Shown: positions 45,922-55,842 of the stretch, in pieces | How the letters are laid out: every line of letters begins with the position of its first letter | Numbering within the stretch: the stretch's first letter is position 1 | NCBI RefSeq assembly: GCF_902459465.1 | Contig: NC_047066.1 | Location: 22,013,047-22,077,046 of the forward strand | Direction of reading: 5' to 3' | Length of the DNA stretch: 64,000 nucleotides | DNA from: Asterias rubens | Lineage: Eukaryota; Echinodermata; Asteroidea; Forcipulatida; Asteriidae | Made by a program: the position numbers and the translations under genes | The notes under the pieces: model-generated | The model's database searches: none | What the model was told of the DNA's origin: nothing | What the model saw: the letters and a program-made list of their open reading frames with translations, nothing else

Positions 45922-47197
45922 TCATTCATCGTCGCCAGCTTCGGCCAATCTCTTTACAACATCTCCCTTGATGTCGTTCCATTGTTTCTGTGAGGAAAAT
46001 AAAGTATACAATTGAATATTTTTGTTGTATAATTGGTAATTGTCAAAGATCAGTTTTCTCACTTGCTGTATCTCAACATATGCATAAGATAACAAACCTG
46101 TGAAAATTTGAGCTCAATTGGTCGCCGAAGTTGCGAGATAATAAGGAAAAAAAAAACCCTTGTCACATGAAGTTGTGTGCTTCTAGATGGTTGATTTTGA
46201 GACCTCAAATTCTAAATCTGAGGTCTCAAAATCAAATTCGTTGAAAATTACTTCTTTCTCGAAAACTATGTCACTTCAGAGGGGAGCTTTTTTTCACAAT
46301 GTTTTATACTCTCAACCTCTCTCCATTACTCGTAACCAAGTAAGGTTTTATTCTAATAATTATTTTGAGTAATTACCAATAGTGTCTTTAATAAAGAGAG
46401 TGATATAAATCAGATAAAAGTGTTAAGTTTATAAGTTTACTATTGTAACGCACAGGTATGTCATTTGTACATCACTATTTAGTGCAGTTTGGCATGTCGG
46501 TGACTCAGTGGTCTTGTAGAGAGTCGTAGGTGGTGGTTTGGCATGTTTGTCTGACAGCCGGGTTTTTTACCCAAAACTAAAAAGTCCAAGTGTCGTCATT
46601 ATTAGTTCAGGGTACTAATTTAGTTACAAACAAAGTATAAACGTTACAAAAACAAACTCCAAATAAAAAGCGAGTATCGAAGTAGTAGAAGTCAAGTTAC
46701 TCACTCGTCGTATGTACTCAACTCAACTCAATCATCCAAATTCAAATGAAATATTCTGAATTATGAAGTTAGAACTACAAATAGGCCTACATTTACAAAC
46801 GTGGTGGCAGGATAAGTAAATATTTCTCGTCACTTTGGCCTACCTCTACTACTTCAATTTGTTTTACACAACACAGCACAATTTAATGATTATAGAATAG
46901 ACCCCAATTCATATTGTTTCATTATTTTGCAAGACTTAATTTTGGGCGCATTGGGCTCTTTCTTATCTGCGCTTTGTGCGCCATACACATTTTGATGCCA
47001 ACAAGTTCAGAGAGATTGAAGCAGTTTCAAATGATTTTTAATCGTGTACAACTTACGCCTTTATTGATGTGATTATAAATTGCATCTCCTCCTAGATCGA
47101 AGAAGCGCTCAAAGAACACAGCACCGACAACTATCGTCAGAGCGAACGTAGAAGTTCGCTTGAAAAGTGCGTTATAAACTGATCGTGTGAGCGACAT
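45922..47197 (-). CDS. UQCR10: Cytochrome b-c1 complex subunit 9 (UQCR10), 2 exons, 68 aa
   Basis: On the minus strand exon 1 is 47197-47057 (47 codons) and exon 2 is 45987-45922 (21 codons plus stop), joined in phase 0 across a GT-AG intron. The product is the small single-pass subunit of mitochondrial complex III next to cytochrome c1. Seen: a short N terminus with a Tyr and basic residues, the family core R-T-S-T-F-A-L-T followed by a membrane segment ending in F-F-E-R, then D-A-I-Y-N-H-I-N and a charged tail with Q-W-N-D-I-K. The usual length of the family is a little over 60 residues. The C-terminal A-G-D-D-E extension is slightly longer than the human protein as I recall it. The gene is divergent with CDIPT (259 bp between start codons). 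Two AATAAA signals follow the stop at 45811-45806 and 45798-45793. Both exons are too short to be called with confidence by length alone; the call rests on the motif order. Confidence 0.93.
46031..46391. mobile_element. Family A MITE in the UQCR10 intron
   Basis: GGTAATTGTCAAAG at the left and AATTACCAATAGTGTCTTTAA at the right. Both outer TIR ends are trimmed. It lies 44 bp from UQCR10 exon 2. Confidence 0.7.
46392..47056. other. UQCR10 intron remainder
   Basis: AT-rich, nothing recognised. Confidence 0.4.
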
Positions 47198-47456
47198 TTC
47201 TGTTTTTTTACCGGCGTTTTACAACTTTTACACGTAAGTCTGACATCCTATCTGAGCATGTGAAAAGTCAAGAACGGATAAACGAGGTACCCGACTTATT
47301 TTCTTGTTTAATTTCTCACCAAATGAGGGCGCTGTCCTCTTATGAGAACAGCGCCCTCGTTTGGTGAGAAATTAGTTAGTTGATTGATTGAATGTTTACT
47401 GAAAAACAACATTAAATTTTCTGCGGCTGCTTGTTTGCCAGTTTTCATCATTTTAA
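47198..47456. promoter_or_regulatory. Bidirectional UQCR10/CDIPT promoter
   Basis: Only 259 bp separate the start codons of the divergent UQCR10 and CDIPT genes, so regulatory elements and both 5' UTRs must share this interval. It contains an inverted repeat with 26-bp arms (47310-47335 and 47348-47373, one mismatch seen) built around GAGGGCGC. Confidence 0.6.
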
Positions 47457-50400
47457 ATGGCTGAAAACATATTTTTGTTTGTCCCAAATCTCATCGGTAA
47501 GTGCAGTTATATCTGACATTATTTTAAAATGTAAATACTTGTGCAGAATGTTTGTAAATGTAAGATTTCTGAGGGGATATTTTGGGGGTTCAATTTCTTG
47601 TTTACAAAAATATTTTTCATTTCACTTTTATTATATTACTAAGTTGGCCTGGGGAACTGTTAACACTCAACTGAGTACTGGTGAAAATTAATGTACATAA
47701 ATGTAATTAGTCAAAATAAGGGCCCAAGTTTATTATGCTGTCAGCCGAAATTCTGCTGAGCAAATTCCTTTGGGTTTGCTGGCAAAATCACAGCAAAATG
47801 TATGGTATGTTGTTGGCTGGTGTAAATTTAACTGTGTAGTAAACGTCTAGTCTAACTAAGCAAGAGTTTTGTGCTTAACCCCCTTAACAGGCTTATTAAT
47901 AAAAAATAGCAAGCTTTGTTTGTGCCTACCTCCTGCAGGTGGACCCTAACTAACACATTTACTTGCATTAATGTTGACATTTTAATCCACTTCAATATTA
48001 AATGTCATAAATTAAAATTGTTTTGTTTTTGCTTTAATTTTAAAAGTTACTTTCACTTTCATTTTCAGGGTATGCCCGTATCATTCTTGCACTGATTGCA
48101 TTCTATTACATGCGAACTGATTATGTAACTGCAACCTGGTGTTATCTACTGAGTGGTCTACTGGATGCGTTCGATGGCCACGCTGCCAGGATGCTCAATC
48201 AAGGTATATCAATCTCACCCATAGCCAAAACAGGGTAGTTACCTTCCAAAATATCCCATTTGGGGAATAAATAGACGGGGCAGGCCTGATACTTCACGGA
48301 GGCAATGAAGGCAATTGCCTTTATTATGCCCTCTGGTCATTGCCTTGTTGCTCTTGAAATGCTCCAGTACAAATTTACTTAGTGCCCTTGCCCTTTCAAA
48401 AATGATGCATATAGGCTTGATGGGTTGCCGACTAGACTCTCTTTTTAAATTTTAACTTTGACCGTCGTATGAGTGCCAGGCAAACAAACATGCAGGGCTT
48501 AAATTTGTCCACTGCCAGTAAACTCTCATGACATGACAAGTAGTATTGCAGTGATTAATTCTAAGACCCAATTATTTAGCACCTTGTAAGGGTTTACCAG
48601 GTGCTACGGCTAAGCTTGGGCGATATCACGATATTATCAAATATCCCGATATCAATTTGGAAACGATTTCGATATCGGCTGGATTTGGTTTTAATCGAAA
48701 TATCGATATATCGCGATATATCGCGATAATCGCGATATATTGCGATATCGATTAAATATCACGATGTATTTGCTAGCTGAGACATCTTGCACCCCATAGG
48801 TTTGGAGTAAAACCAGAAGAATAGGTCATTAGAACACCTCTCTTATGCTATGACTGTCTCTTCTACAACTTTCATTTGGAGTTTGAAGACTGATGATGTC
48901 AAATTTAATTAATCCCGAGTATATATCGAATATCGCGATATATTGTTGGCGATATATCGTGAATAAAATAAAGCGATATCGCCCAAGCTTAGCTACGGCG
49001 CATACAGCAGCCACAGCCAGGAACACCGGGGCGAACCCCTTCTCTTGTCGATAAGTGCACTGGGTTCTTTTACATGCGTTACACAACACATGGGACCAAC
49101 GGCTTTACGTCCCATCCGAAGGACGAAGCAATGGTTAAGTGTCTTGCTTAAGGACACAAGTGTCACGGCTGGGTTTGAATTTGGTACTCCTAACCGCTCG
49201 ACCAAAACACTTCCACTTTTAATGCTATTGAGTAAATAAAGTATACTTAACCACAGAGACAAAGAGATAAAACTTGAATTTATGTTCTGCTTTCTGTATA
49301 GGAACCAAGTTTGGTGCCATGCTGGACCAATTAACAGACCGCTGTGCAACCATGTGTCTTCTAGTTACTCTTTCAGTCTTGTACCCTGACTACATGTTCT
49401 GGTTCCAGCTGAGTATGATCATTGATGTTGCTAGCCACTGGTTACATCTTCACAGGTACAGTCCCAAATTACATGGAGGCAATTGAAGTCTCAGTTGCCC
49501 TGGTCTTGGCCTTGGGGCCCCTGCACAAGCCCGGTTCATACTTCCTGCGAATGTGAATGCGGTATGAATTTTGACATCACAAATTCACAACGAATAATTC
49601 GCAACAGTTGTTTTGTGCTCAACTCCTGCGAAATATTCAGTGCGAAAACAACCCTGTGACATCAAAATTGACTTCTCATTTGCATATAGAGGAAGTATGA
49701 GCCATGCTTAAAACTACTGGGCTTTTTCAGTGGTCTTTTTTTTCTCTCGTTATCTTCTTGCAATTTCAATAAATAATTGAGCCGAACTTTTCACAGGTTT
49801 GTTATTTTACGCATATGTTTTGGCACATCAAAAAAATTCCTTTAAAATACACACACACAAATTAAAAAAAACTTAGCTAATAATTTTCTTATTACCGATG
49901 CAATAGTTACATTAGTTGAATTGTTTTGGGGTTTTTTACCTTATAGCTCTAGCATGAAAGGAATAGCCAACCATAAGATGATTGACATGTCTGGAAACCC
50001 CATCCTGCGTATCTACTACACCTCCAGGGTAAGCTGCTTATTAAGAATTAGGGCTCAATTTCATAGAGGCATGAAGCAGAAAATATTGCTTAACAATTGT
50101 CTGCTAAGCAGAAATGAGCAGGATACCAGCCACAAATTGTACATGTGACATGGTAGTTTGGCTGGTAACCTCATTCTGGTAAGCATAATTTTGTTGTGCT
50201 TAGCCACTGTGCTTTTTAGCAGCTCTATGAAGTTGGGCCCAGGTGGATTACTTTTTCGTACGTCCTTTTCACACTGTATCTTTTATCCCTGTGGGGAAGG
50301 CCCCAGGAGTTTTTATACCCCACGGTTGCCCAGGCGCACTGTCCCTGCCCATGGGGTTCTATTCCATGGGGTTCCAGGGGCACATTTCAAGAATACCCCA

Positions 50401-52434
50401 GGGTTTTACCACTTGCACCTACTCAAGAGCAGGGGTGGCTATTCCCCGGGTTATGCCCATTTGCCGGGGTAGATCAGGGATAAAGAGATCCAAGTGTGAA
50501 AGGGTTGTCTGTGATTCCCGGGGGGTTGCCCTTGGGAATGGAGTTATGTGAAAAGGGCTTTAGGGTGGCATGGGTGGCTAGAGTTTAATTCATGGCCATG
50601 GTTTTTAATTTCTGCACAAGTAGCACTTATTTTATCAATGTAGTTGCTAGTGACAGAGAACAGTGCTTAAACTGATCTAACTTAGGATAGTGACAAGCAT
50701 CACAAGGCCAGCGACGGCCACATCAAGGTGAGGGCTACACTTAGCTGTACTACCACCCAGGGGCATTTTGACACCTATTCATGGGGCTGAAAGATCCCCT
50801 TAACAGTCTGTAAGGATGTAGGCACAGGTACATGTATCATCCACTAGGAGCTTGGCTCGTACCTTCCCGAGTGCAAAATCCCAAGGTATTAAATTAAATA
50901 TTTTGTTCTTGTTGTTGGTTTTTATTTCAACCCTAGCCCGTGCTGTTTGCCATGTGTGCTGGTAATGAGTTATTCTACAGCATGATGTACTTGCTCTACT
51001 TCACTGAAGGACCACTGGGTAAGTATTAGACCCTCGCTATACTGGGCCATTCAAAGCTGCCCACATCACCAGTATTTATCACAGTTGCCGTGGCGAGCAG
51101 TCCCGAAAGGAGCTAGACAGTCTGGCCACACAATGACTAATTGACACCAATAAGCCATTTGCGAGTTAGGTTTGGATAATGTCTGGAACAATGACTCGCT
51201 TAGTTATGATGCACCGCTTACATTTGAATTCCTCAGACTATCGAGACAGTTGCTACGCCACTTGATTAGAGGCAAGCTTTTGCCTAGCAACCTCCAGGAT
51301 GAGCAAACCCTGGTACCATTGTGCCAAACACATCCATTCAGAAAATGTGTATGGGTGTTCACCGGCTCATACGTAACTACGCAAAAGCTTGCCCCTAATC
51401 TTGTGGCGTAGCAACTGTCTCCATAGTCTGAGAAATTCAAATGTAAGCGGTGCATCGTAAGTAAGCGAGTCACTGTACCAGACGTTATTCAAATCTAACT
51501 TGCAAATGGCTTTTTGTTTCATATAATTGTAGTTTAATCTGAGACATACGCAGATACATTGCCCAAATACAATCTTACTATCATTTTCTTAGAATGTTTC
51601 TATCTGTTCAAGAGCCTTGAGTTATTTATTAATAGATACTTGCACTAGATAAGATTACATGTATATAGACCAATCCGACGGACGAAACAAAATTGGTAGC
51701 AACCTCTAGTGAAAAATTAGCAACTGCGGTGTCTTTGTGCATAATATAGGCATTGAAGACACTGCAGCAAATGGCGCACGGTGCTCAACACTTGCGGGCC
51801 CAGAGCGCGTCGGATTGGTCTATATTCTTAATGTTATTCATGTTATTCTGAGAGTGTGAATATTTGGCTGCCACCTTGTGTGCGGAGATCATTCCACTGA
51901 GTCACATTTGGGAGGCATGGTTGGCTTGTGCGTGAAGCTCTTGCCTCTCACCAAGGTGACCCCGGTTTGATTCCTGGCCAGGGCCATATGTGTGAGTTGA
52001 GTTGTGCGTTGGTTCTCTGCTGTGCCAGGAGGGTTTTCCAGACCATCCGGTTTTCCTCCCTGGGGAAAAATCAAACACTTTTGATCTTGGCTGTGCTCCG
52101 TGGTCATAATGGGTTGATGTGGCTGGCAGCTGAAGGCGCCCTTGCATGCCTGCTTCTCAAACACGTTTGCAATTCAGCTCTAGCTGGGAGTAAGGATGAT
52201 TAGCCCCCAAATTATTATTGTCTAAACACTTTCTAATTGTCTCATCTTCTTATCCATCTATTCCAAGTTCCCATCGTGTCCTTCAGCATCTTCCGCCTGA
52301 TCCTCATCTTATCTGCCCCAATCTCCCTGGCTAAGACGGCCATTAGCCTCCTCCATCTCATCACTGCCTCCCAGAACATGGCTATCATTGACGTCGCTGA
52401 AAGGGAGCAGAGGGCTGCAGAGAAGAAGGAATGA
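47457..52434 (+). CDS. CDIPT: CDP-diacylglycerol-inositol 3-phosphatidyltransferase (PI synthase), 6 exons, 219 aa
   Basis: Exons: 47457-47496, 48069-48203, 49302-49455, 49947-50028, 50937-51018, 52268-52434; all phases fit. The enzyme joins CDP-diacylglycerol and myo-inositol to make phosphatidylinositol in the ER membrane. The complete CDP-alcohol phosphotransferase signature is present across the exon 2/3 junction: D46-x2-D49-G50-x2-A53-R54-x8-G63-x3-D67-x3-D71, with all four metal-binding aspartates. Several hydrophobic membrane helices surround it. The conserved H-K-M-I-D-x-S-G-N-P and L-R-I-Y-Y-T-S-R blocks are in exon 4, A-G-N-E-L-F-Y in exon 5, and a charged Lys/Glu tail closes exon 6. 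The length is close to the vertebrate enzyme (about 213). Intron 2 carries a hAT-like MITE, and intron 5 a 357-bp long-TIR element and a tRNA-derived SINE. Confidence 0.96.
48280..48415. mobile_element. Family H repeat in CDIPT intron 2
   Basis: AGGCCTGATACTTCACGGAG at the left, then GGCAATTGCCTTTATT, reverse of the 14285 copy. Confidence 0.6.
48611..48991. mobile_element. hAT-like MITE with exact 8-bp target duplication
   Basis: TAAGCTTGGGCGATATC mirrors GATATCGCCCAAGCTTA. GCTACGGC is duplicated at 48603-48610 and 48992-48999. The body is made of ATCGCGATATATCGCGAT-type palindromes. An 8-bp duplication and a GGGCGATAT-type terminus fit hAT. Confidence 0.85.
49456..49946. other. CDIPT intron 3 remnants
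   Basis: A family H fragment (about 49477-49515) and an inner fragment of family A (about 49735-49830, ACTTTTCACAGGTTTGTTAT). Confidence 0.45.
50050..50240. mobile_element. Family D MITE in CDIPT intron 4
   Basis: TAGGGCTCAATTTCATAGAG at the left, CTCTATGAAGTTGGGCCC at the right. It begins 22 bp after exon 4. Confidence 0.8.
50255..50565. mobile_element. GC-rich element with CCTTTTCACA-type termini
   Basis: TCCTTTTCACACTGT at the left, TGTGAAAAGGGC near 50549 at the right, with CCCCGGG/CCATGGGG-rich interior. Unclassified. Confidence 0.45.
51154..51510. mobile_element. Long-TIR element, arms over 100 bp, CDIPT intron 5
   Basis: GCCATTTGCGAGTTAGGTTT mirrors CTAACTTGCAAATGGC, and the pairing continues through GATGCACCGCTTACATTTGA and GACAGTTGCTACGCCAC on both sides. 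No coding capacity. Confidence 0.85.
51905..52200 (+). repeat. tRNA-derived SINE, CDIPT intron 5
   Basis: An A-box-like TGGCTTGTGCGTGAAG and a B-box GGTTTGATTCC at tRNA spacing, then a body with CCGGTTTTCCTCCCTGGGG and a GTAAGGATGATTA tail. Confidence 0.55.
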
Positions 52435-52527
52435 GAAAAGGTGAAAGGTCACCAGGTCAAAGTTCAGTTAAACCCAGTTAACTGAAATTGTATGTATACC
52501 AAATGGTTTTGTCCGAGTTCAATATTA

Positions 52528-52655
52528 AGGCCGTGTCCGAAACGGTGACTTCGGCCACAGCTACGACTAGATCGTGCGCTTCTGCCTTCTTCAACACTGG
52601 CAGACGCGCTGATCTAGCCGTAGCTGTAGCCGAAGCTGCTGTTTCGGACACGGCC
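52528..52655. mobile_element. Family I MITE in the CDIPT 3' flank
   Basis: GGCCGTGTCCGAAACGG mirrors GTTTCGGACACGGCC. The inner arms pair CTACGACTAGATCG with a diverged partner. About 94 bp after the stop, so probably in the 3' UTR, where it would fold into a hairpin. Confidence 0.8.
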
Positions 52656-53094
52656 ACAACCACCTGGTTTTAACTGTGTTTAACTAGTTTATCAACTGGT
52701 TTTCAACTGGTTCCAGTCAAAACCATATTAACTAGGTTCAACTGGAATTTTGACCTGGGCATGCAGAGATCCACACCCTTATCTAGGGACCAATCAGTAC
52801 CAACGTATAGGCGGAGCCAAGATCGACACACCTATGAAATCGGTAAATTTTCAACCTTAAATAGCTGTCTTTATGATTATGCATAGACAAAATTGAATAT
52901 TTTTGTGTGGAATTTATGTGCAGAGCTTAACATGGTATTAAAAATAATCAATGAAAATTCACCTGCACTTTTATGTAATATTTCACTGTAGAATGGATGC
53001 TGTATATAAGATCGAATGTCGTAGAACAACTTAGCAGAACAAGATATAGGTTGTAAAGCACTTGTTAAAACAGAAACAGTCTCAGTGCTTAGTT

Positions 53095-53258
53095 TTTTAA
53101 AGGGCAAGGGCACCAAGGCATTTTCTCCTTGGTAAAAAGGCATCCTATGATGAAATTTTAAATTTCTACTTGAGCATTTCAAGGGCACCAAGGCATTGAC
53201 AAGGGGGCATGGAGGCAATCGCCTGCGTTGCCTCCGTGAAGTATCAGGCCTGCATTTA
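53095..53258. mobile_element. Family H repeat
   Basis: GGGCAAGGGCACCAAGGCAT at the left, CCGTGAAGTATCAGGCCTG at the right. Confidence 0.65.
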
Positions 53259-53802
53259 AAATGGCATGGCGCTTTGAGTAATCAATCTACTTATTAGGAT
53301 TTTATGTTCTTGGTTACTAGACACAAGAGCCGTTTTCACATAGCTGTTATATATTTTTTCTAGAATATATTCTAGGTTGTGTTGTTTAATGCTGCGTTGC
53401 GGCAGAGAGGATATAGTAAAAACAGGAAAATCACTTTCACAAGAAGGTTGTAGATTGTAGTCTTGCGATAAGTAACTTGTTCTATGCATCACAGTTGGTT
53501 CTATATTATGAGTAGATCCTTGTCATTTGATTGGAGGATTGTAGGTCACATGGGATTCTAAATTGCGCATTTTGATTCAAAACTCCCTCATTGTGGATGC
53601 TAACCCTTTCCCATGTTGTATTGTAAGCTTGGGTGTGATACACACAGCAGTTAACTGCTTTATGGCTTCTGACTGGTACCCCTGAACAAAGATATTGACA
53701 ACATAGGGAGACCGCCAATCTACTTGTATAAAGTTCACCATCTTGTTTTGAAAGCTGTTTTAAGATTAATGTGTGTGCAATCTAACTCAACAACCCTCCT
53801 GC
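53259..53802. other. CDIPT 3' flank, nothing recognised
   Basis: May be 3' UTR if the distal AATAAA signals are used. Confidence 0.3.
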
Positions 53803-54018
<216 letters not shown>

Positions 54019-54204
54019 GGTATTTCTTTGTTCATATAACTTGCCATTTTAAACCTAAACAGTTTAATTTTTTTAATTTTTATTACACATCGAACAATGC
54101 CAAAACACGTTGTCGAGATATGGAAAGCTTGAGATATGGTAAAAGAATCCCTCAAAGGAAAACGCCTGCAACTAGGCAGGAACTGCAATCCAATCAACAT
54201 TCAA

Positions 54205-54410
54205 GCTCTGGTTTTGATCAGTAAAGTGTGAGTTTGAATCCCGGTCGTGACACTTGCTACGTAAAATTGGGGAGGTAGTGCTTTTTGCTCTACCGGCCAG
54301 GCTTCGGACTGATGATACCCAAGCCTACATCCATATGGACTGTAAAGGGGGTAGTAACCCTGTTTCAGCCCTAGGAGTAGGTGGCAACGGCCTCTGGAAA
54401 TAACGATTGT
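54205..54410 (+). repeat. tRNA-derived SINE fragment
   Basis: A B-box-like GAGTTTGAATCCC, then a body with CTACCGGCCAGGCTTCGG and ending GGCAACGGCCTCTGGAAATA. Confidence 0.45.
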
Positions 54411-55699
54411 AGCCCACACCTTGAAGTGGCCTTCAGACCTTGTGTGTCTTGCCTTGCAGGCCTTGTGTGTCTGGCGACTTGCATAACAAAAAATGCAAGG
54501 CATTCGTTTGAGGTGGAATTAGAAACGGGTCCCACAGAGTTGAAAGGCAGGAAAAGAACCACTGAGAACCACCTAGGCCGTATTTCCCCTGTGTTAGTTT
54601 TTTTGTGTTCAGTTTGGTTTATTTTAACAGGGAGGGTGAATGCATCATTTTCCTGTCACCTCGCCAAACATAGATGGATTACCTCGCCAAACATAGATGG
54701 ATTTGACTTTCTTTGCCATTTTCTCAACAGTTTTATGCTGTGTGTCTTTCATTGTATCTTTATTGAAAAAATTTCTGGGCAGATAAACCAGCAATTTGTG
54801 ACAAAAACAAATGATGATTCTGGTTTGAACACACCTTCGTATCTTGTTGTCAGCATTAAATATCACCCCTGTATAACTTTTTAAATCTGAGAATTTTGCA
54901 AACTAAGAATTCACAGAAAAAAATCCACTATCACAAAAAATATATAAATTAATGTATCTGTGCTTGAACAGTAAATTATGATTTACCTAACTTATTTATT
55001 TTTGAACATAAGTCAAGTTTGTAAAGTGTAATATATGAACTGTTATAATTAATGATATCTCAAACAAATCACATCTAATAGACTGTGCAAATCTGTATTG
55101 TACAAATAAAAAGTGTGTCTGCATGTGACTGTTGTAAAACAAGAAGTCAAATAAAACAGTTATTCTGAAACAATTTAAATTGTGTTTCATGTTATTTTTA
55201 CCATAGTATAGGTTTGAGTGATTTTTTGTGTGTATTAAGTTTGTTTTTTTAAGCTAGGATATACCGAAGCCTAGGGTTAACCTTGGCAGAGCTGTGTTTT
55301 TCAAGAGTTGTGACATGGGGGGACCTGTTTTCCATGGGTCACATGGTTATAAATAGACACCATTTATGATTTTCGGTCAGCACAACCAAATGTGCAGTCT
55401 AGTCTGGGACCCTGACTAATAGCTTATAATTGCAAGCTCTCACACTTGTACTAATACAAAGCTCTGTGTTTGATTTGGTATTCGAACCCCCCCCCCCCAC
55501 TTCAAACCCCGCCCACGGTCTCACCCCACCCCAAAATTACTTTCGGTACAAACAAAAAGTGGCTTTTTTTCCTCAGAAATTAAGTGTCCATGAAGTCTGT
55601 CTATATTTCTTTATTTAATTCTACCCGTTTTATAATTATAATAGTTTATATTGATTGCGTTATTTAAATGCCGCTTTGACTTATACAAGTTTATTCATC
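54411..55699. other. Intergenic DNA between CDIPT and GSAP
   Basis: Contains a 22-bp direct duplication (ACCTCGCCAAACATAGATGG at 54657 and 54679) and a C(10) tract near 55489. No gene was seen. Confidence 0.4.
55105..55155 (+). promoter_or_regulatory. Possible distal polyadenylation signals of CDIPT
   Basis: AATAAA at 55105-55110 and 55150-55155 are clear hexamers after the CDIPT stop. They would imply a 2.7-kb 3' UTR that includes the ATT microsatellite, so a nearer variant signal may be used instead. Confidence 0.25.
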
Positions 55700-55842
55700 A
55701 TGACTCTCATGCCAGTGACTTTACTTTATGAACGACTTGTACAAGTTTATTATAGCTTGTTTATGTTCATTTTATTGTCAACAACAGAGGGCGCAAGTCT
55801 AGTCTAGCAGTAGGCGATTGTATGGTAAAAAAGTAAAAAGTC
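55700..55842 (+). promoter_or_regulatory. GSAP promoter/5' UTR region
   Basis: This AT-rich stretch ends at the GSAP ATG. It includes ACAACAGAGGGCGC at 55781-55794, a 12/14 match to the CTCF consensus, about 50 bp before the ATG. No clear TATA box is seen at a fixed distance. Confidence 0.35.

Noticed and set aside
54381..54884. 167-codon plus-strand frame after the ATT tract
   Set aside because: Starts in a SINE-like body, contains a 22-bp direct duplication and shows no conserved motif.
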